Of a DNA stretch of 64,000 nucleotides, positions 47,974 through 54,571 are shown in pieces (position 1 is the stretch's first letter; each line of letters starts with the position of its first letter). The position numbers and the translations under genes were made by a program. Source of the DNA: Pyrinomonadaceae bacterium (lineage in GTDB: Bacteria > Acidobacteriota > Blastocatellia > Pyrinomonadales > Pyrinomonadaceae). Below the pieces are notes generated by a model. That model saw only the letters and a program-made list of their open reading frames with translations. It was not told the origin of the DNA and made no database searches. The stretch is from contig JANWYH010000009.1 of NCBI GenBank assembly GCA_025054715.1, forward strand, positions 59,245-123,244, in the 5' to 3' direction.

Positions 47974-49455
47974 CTAACTTCTAATACCAAAAAATCTTCT
48001 TATTGCTTCGATAATACCGCTAGTTTCTTCTACCTTTTCCTTCTTTTCCAAATGCAACGCTTTGCTTTTTTCTAGCAAGGCTTGTTTTCTTTCTGCTATC
48101 ACCTTACTGAAGGCTTCTACAAGCTCAGGATTTGCATCAAGCAGCTTTTTTATGGAATCTTTGTCTATTTTCAATACTGTTGTTTCATTGGAAGCGATAA
48201 CGGTGGCCGAGCGAGGTTCGCCAGTAAAAAGACTCATTTCTCCAAAAAAACCGCCTTCTTTTAACACGGCTATTGTTTTAGGAATATCTCTTTCTACAAC
48301 CTGAACTTTCACCGCCCCCTTGTGAACAACAAACATTGAATCTCCTTCTTGTCCTTCTCTTGTTATCGGCTCATTTGGCGAGTAAACCTGCACTTTAACA
48401 TTTTCTATCAAAGACTTTAACTCTTCATCACTGAGAGGTTCAAATATAGAAACCTGCCTTAAACGTTCAAAAACTTCATCTATCTTTTCTTTAGATTGTG
48501 GATTCTCCATCAGTTTTTCCTCAAAGTAAAAAGTTCTTACAGGATAAGCAAAACTGATTCCCTCGCGCTTAAATGCATACCATATTCTCATTCTAATCGT
48601 TGCGTCCGTGTCGTTATATTTCGAGTAGTCTTCAAGCCAGTACTTTATTTCCCATTCAATTCCGTTATCTCCCAAATTTCTTATCCTAACTATCGGGCGA
48701 AACTTAGATGATACGTTTTCAACCTGCCTTACAACTTCACGAACAACGCGCGCTACCTTCGCAGGCGATTCAGAATAAATGGTGCTAAAAAAGAGCAATC
48801 TGGCATTATCTCCATCTTTCGGAGCAACTTCTATAAGCTCCTTACCTAGCACAGAATTACTTACAAGCAAAATTTTGTTCTGAAAGGAACGTATTCTTAC
48901 ACCTCGCCATGTGACATTTTCAACTATACCGGTTATATTCCTTGAAGGTATGTTGACAACATCTCCGATCTGAAAAGGCTGATCAGCCTGCAAAGCCAAG
49001 CCAGCAAAAAGGTTTCCTAACGTATCTTGTAAAGCTAAACCTAGAACCACGCCTAAAATCGTTCCACCTGCAAAAAGTGTTGTCAGATCAGTCTGAAATT
49101 GAGACCTTACTATGGTAATGAATGCAAAAACATAAATAACTACGGAAACTACGCTTTGAAGAAGCGAAGCAAGCTCAGCATTTTTTACCTTGCTTAAAAT
49201 AGTCGCAGCAAGAATGGTATTAAAAAACTTTACAATCGAAACTACCAAGAGCATCCAAAGCAGGATATAAACAATTTTGTAAATGATTTCGAAAAGCTCT
49301 TCCAGAAGCGACACAGTTTGACTTTTTGCAGATGGCAATCCTATCAAGTACTCTTTAATTGGAATACGCGCAAAAGAAAGTAGTATCAGTATTAAAACAA
49401 CAACTCCAGCAAAGGCTACATAAAATAAAGCCTTTCTTTTATCTACCTCTTTCAT
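47974..49455 (-). CDS. MscS mechanosensitive channel fused to a cyclic-nucleotide-binding domain
   Basis: A 493-aa channel. Helices lie at about residues 8-28 and 55-82, with the pore-lining helix region near 125-150 (LFAGGTILGVVLGLALQDTLGNLFAG). The MscS beta domain follows (FQIGDVVNIPSRNITGIVENVTWRGVRIRS), then an alpha/beta cage domain. A C-terminal cyclic-nucleotide-binding domain spans about 345-460, with the phosphate-binding cassette GEMSLFTGEPRSATV. MscS-CNBD fusions are known as a separate family (bCNG-like) that may be gated by cyclic nucleotides as well as, or instead of, tension. No cyclase is nearby. Confidence 0.9.
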   Translation of the reverse strand: MKEVDKRKALFYVAFAGVVVLILILLSFARIPIKEYLIGLPSAKSQTVSLLEELFEIIYKIVYILLWMLLVVSIVKFFNTILAATILSKVKNAELASLLQSVVSVVIYVFAFITIVRSQFQTDLTTLFAGGTILGVVLGLALQDTLGNLFAGLALQADQPFQIGDVVNIPSRNITGIVENVTWRGVRIRSFQNKILLVSNSVLGKELIEVAPKDGDNARLLFFSTIYSESPAKVARVVREVVRQVENVSSKFRPIVRIRNLGDNGIEWEIKYWLEDYSKYNDTDATIRMRIWYAFKREGISFAYPVRTFYFEEKLMENPQSKEKIDEVFERLRQVSIFEPLSDEELKSLIENVKVQVYSPNEPITREGQEGDSMFVVHKGAVKVQVVERDIPKTIAVLKEGGFFGEMSLFTGEPRSATVIASNETTVLKIDKDSIKKLLDANPELVEAFSKVIAERKQALLEKSKALHLEKKEKVEETSGIIEAIRRFFGIRS

Positions 49456-49503
49456 AATCTAAAATGAAAAATTATCACGAAACCAGAAGAAAAGAGAAAG
49501 TTT

Positions 49504-50817
49504 TCAACCCAAAATAGCATCCCAGATGGTCTTAAAGATTATAAGTAAAGAAAGCGATGAAACAACTAGAGCAGTTACCCACGCTAAAATCTTGAACCAC
49601 CCGCTATTTGCATATTCGCCCATTATTTCTTTGTTAGAGGACAAAATCACTATAGCAATCATAACTACAGGTAAAAGCAGCCCATTTACAAATTGAGTAA
49701 CAAGTAAGAGTTCAATTTGAGGAATTTCAGGAATCAAAGCAACAATCATCCCGATCAAAATTAAAAAGGTGAAGATCCCGAGAAAAATAGGTGCTTCTCG
49801 AAAACTGTAGGATAGTCCCTTTTCAAAACCTAAAGCCTCACTTAAACTATAAGCCGTAGCTAAAGGTAAAACTCCCATTGCAAGCATAGAAGCACCGAAA
49901 AGCCCTAGAGCAAATAGGTATTCTGCATACTCGCCCAGCACAGGGGCAAGTGCACGCGCAGCGTCTTGCGCAGTCTCTATTTTTATTCCTTGAGGATAAA
50001 GTGTCGTTGCAGTACATATGACGATGAAAGCTGCTATTGTATTTGCTCCTAAAACTCCAACAATCGCATCCGCTCTGGCTACTGGAAGCTCTTCTTTCTT
50101 TAACCCCTTTTCTACAACTGAAGACTGAACAAAAACCTGCATGAAAGGAGTTATCGTCGTTCCAATCAAGGCTATTACGGTAAAAAGATAATCGGTGTCA
50201 CTCCTAAAGCTTGGCGTAACAAATTCCTTGCCTATCTGAACCCAATCCGGCTTTGCCATAAAAGCTGAAATTATGTAGCTCAGAAAAATTAAAGACATCA
50301 ACAAAAAAACTCTCTCGACATATTTTCCGGTTCCTCTAACTACAAGCCACCAAATAAAGGCTGCCGAAAGAGGCACGGAAATATACCTAGAAATGCCAAA
50401 AATTTCCGAAGCTTGAGCAATCCCAACAAACTCAGCAATAATGATACCAGTGTTAGCCACTAGAAGTGTCAGCATTACAAAAGCAGTCCAACGCACTCCG
50501 AAATGCTCTCTTATCAAGTCCGCGAAACCTTGCCCCGTAACAACCCCCATTCGAACACACATTTCCTGAGCAACGATAAAACATACCGTCATCGGAATAA
50601 AAGACCAAAGAAGCGAGTAACCGTATTCAGCACCTGCAACCGAATAAGTCGCTATACCACTTGCCTCATTACCCGAACTAGCAGAAATTATTCCAGGACC
50701 AATAAGAGACAGGTATATAAAAAAGCGCTTTCTTGCAGAAAACACCCCTGCTCTATGAAAAATACTTTCTCTAAACTTCCAATCTATCGGCTTTCTTGGT
50801 GCTTTCTTCCCTTCCAT
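49504..50817 (-). CDS. Nramp-family divalent cation transporter-like protein
   Basis: A 437-aa protein with about eleven membrane helices and Nramp-like sequence order. Helix 1 reads GPGIISASSGNEASGIATYS, where classical Nramp has DPGN; the Asp-Pro of the metal site is Ser-Ser here. Helix 6 reads GTTITPFMQVFVQSSVVE and lacks the canonical MPH metal motif. These changes are typical of a separate Nramp-related branch whose substrate is not firmly known (some members are thought to carry Mg or other ions). A Fur-like box lies about 140 bp upstream in the divergent region shared with the ferritin-like gene. Confidence 0.8.
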   Translation of the reverse strand: MEGKKAPRKPIDWKFRESIFHRAGVFSARKRFFIYLSLIGPGIISASSGNEASGIATYSVAGAEYGYSLLWSFIPMTVCFIVAQEMCVRMGVVTGQGFADLIREHFGVRWTAFVMLTLLVANTGIIIAEFVGIAQASEIFGISRYISVPLSAAFIWWLVVRGTGKYVERVFLLMSLIFLSYIISAFMAKPDWVQIGKEFVTPSFRSDTDYLFTVIALIGTTITPFMQVFVQSSVVEKGLKKEELPVARADAIVGVLGANTIAAFIVICTATTLYPQGIKIETAQDAARALAPVLGEYAEYLFALGLFGASMLAMGVLPLATAYSLSEALGFEKGLSYSFREAPIFLGIFTFLILIGMIVALIPEIPQIELLLVTQFVNGLLLPVVMIAIVILSSNKEIMGEYANSGWFKILAWVTALVVSSLSLLIIFKTIWDAILG

Positions 50818-50956
50818 CAGTCGTAAATTTAAGATAATACTCCCGTTTTAGTAAAAACCGAAAAGCCTATGGAACATTTTTCGATCCTCTCAATGACTCA
50901 CGTTTAACTTACACTCAACCTTAGCCAAAAAGACAAACGCGAAAAATCTTGAAATT

Positions 50957-50975
50957 GAAAATGATTTTCGTTTCT
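50957..50975. promoter_or_regulatory. Fur-like box between Nramp-like and ferritin-like genes
   Basis: GAAAATGATTTTCGTTTCT matches the 19-bp Fur consensus at about 12 of 19 positions and holds a perfect GAAAAT-G-ATTTTC inverted repeat. It lies between two divergent metal-related genes. Confidence 0.5.
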
Positions 50976-51001
50976 ATCTTATTGAAAATAAAAGACTTAG
51001 C

Positions 51002-51029
51002 TTGACAGATTACTTTTTTATGGTTAATC
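51002..51029 (+). promoter_or_regulatory. Promoter of the ferritin-like gene
   Basis: TTGACA (51002-51007), 16-nt spacer and TTAATC (51024-51029), 27 bp downstream of the Fur-like box. AAGGAG at 51057-51062 is the ribosome site of the gene at 51069. Confidence 0.5.
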
Positions 51030-51068
51030 TTAAAACTAGATACGACTTTTGAAATCAAGGAGAAAAAG

Positions 51069-51530
51069 ATGGCGAGAGCAGAATTAATAGAAAATTTGAA
51101 CAAAGCTTTGGCTTTGGAACTAGCAGGAGTCATTCAGTATTTACAACACAGCTACCTTATTACTGGAACTGACAGAGAGGTTTTCAAGGAGTTTTTCCGC
51201 AAAGGTGCCAAAGAGGCCCAAAGACATGCAGAAGAGCTAGGCGACAAGATAGTTGCTCTAGGCGGTATTCCTACGGTCGAGCCTGCAATGATTCGGCAAT
51301 CAGTGGAGCTAAAAGAAATGCTAAAACAAAACCTTGAGCTTGAAAGAGAAGCCATGGCGGCATACATGGCAGCATGGGCATCTTGTGATGAAAACGATCT
51401 ACCGCAAAAGTTCTGGCTTGAAGGTCGCATTGCAGAAGAGCAAATGCATATTGAAGAGCTCGAGAAACTAACTTCCGAAAGGATAGCGAAAGCAGGTAGC
51501 GAGAAAATCATCCTCCGTCAGGTAAGTTAA
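51069..51530 (+). CDS. Ferritin-like di-iron protein (bacterioferritin-related)
   Basis: A 153-aa four-helix bundle protein. Likely metal-binding residues are Glu17 (ALELAGVIQY), the EAQRHAEEL helix (Glu49, His53), Glu91-Glu94 in helix 3 and EEQMHIEELE (Glu124, His127) in helix 4. The first ExxH is displaced by one residue compared with bacterioferritin. No haem-binding Met is evident, so it may be a Dps/YciE-like or bacterioferritin-like storage or detoxifying protein. A Fur-like box and a divergent metal transporter upstream support an iron role. A terminator follows. Confidence 0.78.
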   Translation: MARAELIENLNKALALELAGVIQYLQHSYLITGTDREVFKEFFRKGAKEAQRHAEELGDKIVALGGIPTVEPAMIRQSVELKEMLKQNLELEREAMAAYMAAWASCDENDLPQKFWLEGRIAEEQMHIEELEKLTSERIAKAGSEKIILRQVS

Positions 51531-51545
51531 ATCCCTGTAGTAAGA

Positions 51546-51590
51546 GCCGTTTTTAGAGATGCCAATTAAAACGGCATCTCTTTTTATTTT
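51546..51590 (+). terminator. Terminator after the ferritin-like gene, with an overlapping alternative hairpin
   Basis: AGAGATGCC (51555-51563) pairs with GGCATCTCT (51573-51581), followed by a T-run. A competing 8-bp hairpin GCCGTTTT (51546-51553) with AAAACGGC (51568-51575) shares three bases of the terminator arm, so the two structures exclude each other. This is the shape of an attenuator, but could also be a simple terminator. Confidence 0.7.
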
Positions 51591-51602
51591 TAGAAGAGCT
51601 GA

Positions 51603-51608
51603 TATAAT
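51603..51608 (+). promoter_or_regulatory. -10 element of the beta-lactamase-like gene
   Basis: A perfect TATAAT lies 10 nt before the ATG at 51619, leaving a leader of about 4 nt. The -35 region falls in the T-run of the terminator and is poor. Confidence 0.5.
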
Positions 51609-51618
51609 TTACCAGAAT

Positions 51619-52545
51619 ATGATAATACGCTTTTTAATTTTCGCCCTTTTGGCTTTAAGTGCTAAAGCACAGATTAGAATTGAAAAATCTGCAGAGTTAC
51701 AAAAAGTGGTAAAAGAGGCTGTTGAACAAGCCTTGGAAAAATTTTCAGAAAAAGGCTTAAGACCTGAGAATTTAGCTGTGACTGTAATCGATCTGCGTAA
51801 TGAAAGTGAGCCAAGAAGCGGTGACTTCAGGGGCGATCAAAAGATTTATCCAGCGAGCGTTGTTAAGCTTTTTTATCTAGTTGCCACACATCAATGGCTA
51901 AAGGATGGCCGAATTAAAGATACACCTGAAATTAGGCGCGCCATGAGAGACATGATAGTTGATTCATCAAACGATGCAACTCATTTCATAGTTGATGTGT
52001 TGACAGATGCAACTGGTGGCAGTGAGCTTTCCGAAAAAGAACTAAAAAAGTGGGCTTATAAACGAGAGTCCGTAAACCGTTACTTTCATTCTCTTGGCTA
52101 CATCGATATAAACGTAGTTCAGAAAACATACTGCGAAGATATATATGGACGAGAAAGACAATTCTGGAACGAAGGAAAGAATCGAAACATGTTAACAACA
52201 AACTCAACGGCAAGACTTTTAACCGAAATAGCTCTTGGTAAAGCCGTTGATTCAGAGCGTTCAAAGCAAATGCTTGAGCTGATGAAGCGAAATCCTTACA
52301 AAGAAGACAATGACTTAGATAGCCAAGACATAGGATTTACAGGTCTGACACTTAAAAAATTCCCGAATGCAAAATTATGGTCCAAGGCTGGGTGGACTAG
52401 TGTGTCAAGGCATGATGCAGCTTATATCGAAACAGCAGACGGCCTAAGATTTGTTTTTGTCATTTTTACAGAAAACTTTGCAAAGGAAAGGCAGATAATT
52501 CCCTTAATTGCTGAGAAAATAATCGAAGGTTTAAGAAGCCTTTGA
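51619..52545 (+). CDS. Exported class A beta-lactamase-fold serine hydrolase
   Basis: A 308-aa secreted enzyme (leader to about residue 17). The catalytic S-x-x-K is YPASVVKLF (Ser80, Lys83); SSN at 116-118 (VDSSNDAT) stands for SDN, and KAG in WSKAGWTS for KTG. The omega-loop Glu expected for efficient beta-lactamase deacylation is not evident in the matching region, so a penicillin-binding, carboxypeptidase-like or cell-wall amidase role is as likely as drug resistance. The ATG at 51619 follows a TATAAT by 10 nt; an earlier in-frame start at 51559 lies in the terminator. It converges on coxG with a 15-nt overlap. Confidence 0.8.
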   Translation: MIIRFLIFALLALSAKAQIRIEKSAELQKVVKEAVEQALEKFSEKGLRPENLAVTVIDLRNESEPRSGDFRGDQKIYPASVVKLFYLVATHQWLKDGRIKDTPEIRRAMRDMIVDSSNDATHFIVDVLTDATGGSELSEKELKKWAYKRESVNRYFHSLGYIDINVVQKTYCEDIYGRERQFWNEGKNRNMLTTNSTARLLTEIALGKAVDSERSKQMLELMKRNPYKEDNDLDSQDIGFTGLTLKKFPNAKLWSKAGWTSVSRHDAAYIETADGLRFVFVIFTENFAKERQIIPLIAEKIIEGLRSL

Positions 52546-53115
52546 TTGATCGGACTTTTTGCCGAAGATGCTCTTGACAAAACCAACTATCCAGGCGATG
52601 AAAGCCTTGAAGATTAGCGAAAAAGGATTTAATTTTGCTGGCTTAGGTGGAGTCTTTTTTTCTGTGCCTTCTAGACAATTTCTAGCACATTCGGCAAACT
52701 GATTGAAATGCTGTTTAGCTATTTGCTCAAACATTCCTCTGCCGTATTGCAGAATCTTACCCGAAAGATTAACTGTTGTTGTAACGCTTACTTTTGTTTT
52801 TCCGTTATCTTCGCTAAATGCACTCTCGATGATTGCCTTTGCTCTACCGGCTCCTCCTTTTTCCTTTCCTTCGCCGGTTAAAGTCATAATTCGAGCAGAT
52901 TCATTTAGACTTTCGTATCTCATCGTGCCGGTGAAGTTCAAGGAAACTGCCCCGAGTTTTACTCTGACGATACCATCAAAAGAACCATCATCATTTGTCC
53001 TGGTGATTTCAGCACCTGGAATGCAAGGAACAATCATCTCAGGATTTGAAAAGAATGACCATGCAGTTTTAAAATCTATTGACACTTCAAACTCGTTTTG
53101 AATTTTCAGTTCCAT
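52531..53115 (-). CDS. coxG: CoxG-like SRPBCC protein with C-terminal membrane helix
   Basis: CoxG-type proteins (SRPBCC/START-like fold) accompany molybdenum hydroxylases and are thought to aid membrane docking of the complex. The 194-aa chain has the family features EFEVSIDFKTAWSFFSNPEMIVPCIPGAE and GTMRYESLNESARIMTLTGEGKEKGGAG. A Pro/Lys linker and a single C-terminal helix (about 168-185) anchor it. The last gene of the coxS-coxL-coxM-coxG run, it is 6 nt after coxM. Its 3' end overlaps the convergent hydrolase gene. Confidence 0.88.
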   Translation of the reverse strand: MELKIQNEFEVSIDFKTAWSFFSNPEMIVPCIPGAEITRTNDDGSFDGIVRVKLGAVSLNFTGTMRYESLNESARIMTLTGEGKEKGGAGRAKAIIESAFSEDNGKTKVSVTTTVNLSGKILQYGRGMFEQIAKQHFNQFAECARNCLEGTEKKTPPKPAKLNPFSLIFKAFIAWIVGFVKSIFGKKSDQSKAS

Positions 53116-53121
53116 AACTCC

Positions 53122-53979
53122 TCAGATTTCAAGCGCTTTTTTCATAACTCTTACAAAGACTGATTTAGCAAGATGACGCCTATAGTCAGCATCAGCATAG
53201 TAGTCACCTATAACCTCTCTTCCTTCCGCTACTAACTCGGAAGCCTGAGTAATAGTATCTATGTTAGCAGGCTTACCTATTAAGAATTCTCCAACCTTCT
53301 CGTCTAGATAAGGCACTGTTACAAAGCCTCCAAAAGCAACTCTTGCTTTTTCGATTTTCTCTTTATCCAGCGTTATCTTAACGGCACAATTAACGACGCT
53401 AAAGCCTGTAGCAGGATGTCCTATTTTTATGTAAGCAGCTTTTTCATTAGGTTTCATCACTGGTATCTTAATCTCTACCAGCAACTCGTCAGGCCTTAAT
53501 TCAGCAGTAAAGGCTTCAAGAAAGAAATCATTTATCGGAATTTCTCTTTCCTGAGCTATACTCTTTGCGACTATCACAGCATTAAGTGCCAAGACTACAG
53601 GCGGATAATCCGCACTTGGATCAGCATGAGCCAGTGAGCCACCTATTGTCCCAACGTTGCGAATTTGAATATCTGCAATTTCATGAGCACAGTGTGCAAG
53701 AACAGGTATTTTCTCGATTATTATTGAGGATTTTTCCAGCTCCCGATGCGTTGTAAGTCCGCCTATTTTTATGTAATCGCCGTCAAGCGAGATGTATCTA
53801 AGCTCTTGAACCTTACTTATATCAATCAATTTCGTCGGTCTAGCAAAGCGGACTTTCATCATCGGAATTAAACTTTGACCACCAGCTAGAAACTTTGCTT
53901 CTTCACCAAAATCTCGTATCAATTTAAGAGCTTCATCAGTCGAATTAGCTTTGTAGTATTCAAATGGAGCCGGTATCAT
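53122..53979 (-). CDS. coxM: FAD-binding subunit of a molybdenum hydroxylase (CoxM type)
   Basis: The medium subunit carries FAD and passes electrons from the Fe-S subunit. FAD motifs AGGQSLIPMMKVRFARP (about 32-48) and TIGGSLAHADPSADYP (about 112-127) are complete. Length 285 aa is typical. It is followed by coxG after 6 nt. Unlike normal cox operons, it is separated from coxL by 592 bp that contain no clear gene. Confidence 0.93.
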   Translation of the reverse strand: MIPAPFEYYKANSTDEALKLIRDFGEEAKFLAGGQSLIPMMKVRFARPTKLIDISKVQELRYISLDGDYIKIGGLTTHRELEKSSIIIEKIPVLAHCAHEIADIQIRNVGTIGGSLAHADPSADYPPVVLALNAVIVAKSIAQEREIPINDFFLEAFTAELRPDELLVEIKIPVMKPNEKAAYIKIGHPATGFSVVNCAVKITLDKEKIEKARVAFGGFVTVPYLDEKVGEFLIGKPANIDTITQASELVAEGREVIGDYYADADYRRHLAKSVFVRVMKKALEI

Positions 53980-54571
53980 ATTGTAGTTCCTAGTTAACTA
54001 GAGTGTGCTATACTACTACACTTTAGGTCAGCGTATTTATACCCCGCCTTTTCAGGCTGACCCACGCTGACTGGCGGCTCTTGATCAGCCATAGCCCCTG
54101 CGCCAAACACAGGAACTAACCCTTTTACCTCCCTACTTCGATCCGCTAAATACGGCTTTAGCAGAAAAAAATCCCTTGTAAAAGATTCCTCAAGAATAGG
54201 GAAAGCGAGGGCTACCTTAGTAACTTGCCACGATTTACAAGAAGTCTCTAAGTTTATTATCATCTTTTCCTTGTTTTGGTTGACATGATGTCGAGTTTGT
54301 GGTCCGCTACTAAGGCTTTTTGATAAACTCGCGCACTTAATAGCCTGTTTTATGCATCCTCTTGTATGCTTTTGTTCGTATCCCTCCCTCATTGTTTCAA
54401 TTCTTCTTTGCACTTTCTTATTACTTCACTCTTCGATAGCCAGATCTAACATACGAGGACTGTTTTCTCATTTCTCATTAAGTCCTCTAGACTGAAAGGT
54501 TATCTTTCCTACGTGTTTTTGCATTTTCTTATTTACCTAGCAGTAGCAACATAGTATAAAGCCTTAAAAAC
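53980..54571. other. Operon-interrupting region, possible decayed mobile element
   Basis: This 592-bp stretch separates coxL from coxM. It holds a minus-strand open frame of about 139 codons from a GTG at 54413 (to 53994) with no protein I recognise. Its last part (SREVKGLVPVFGAGAMADQEP) vaguely recalls TnpB C-terminal tails. Inverted repeats occur near coxM: GGTCAGC/GCTGACC (54026-54032 and 54056-54062) competing with GTCAGCGT/ACGCTGAC (54027-54034 and 54064-54071), and a 12-bp palindrome CTAGTTAACTAG (53990-54001). Another pair is GAGGACT/AGTCCTC (54455-54461 and 54481-54487). The likeliest reading is a decayed insertion, possibly IS200/IS605-like, but this is weak. Confidence 0.3.

Noticed and set aside
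51619..52545. Confident antibiotic-resistance beta-lactamase
   Set aside because: The omega-loop Glu is not apparent and the SDN and KTG motifs are variant (SSN, KAG), so resistance should not be assumed.
53994..54413. A 139-codon minus-strand gene between coxL and coxM
   Set aside because: No recognisable protein, codon use looks irregular and the start is a GTG without a ribosome site; kept only as a possible relic.
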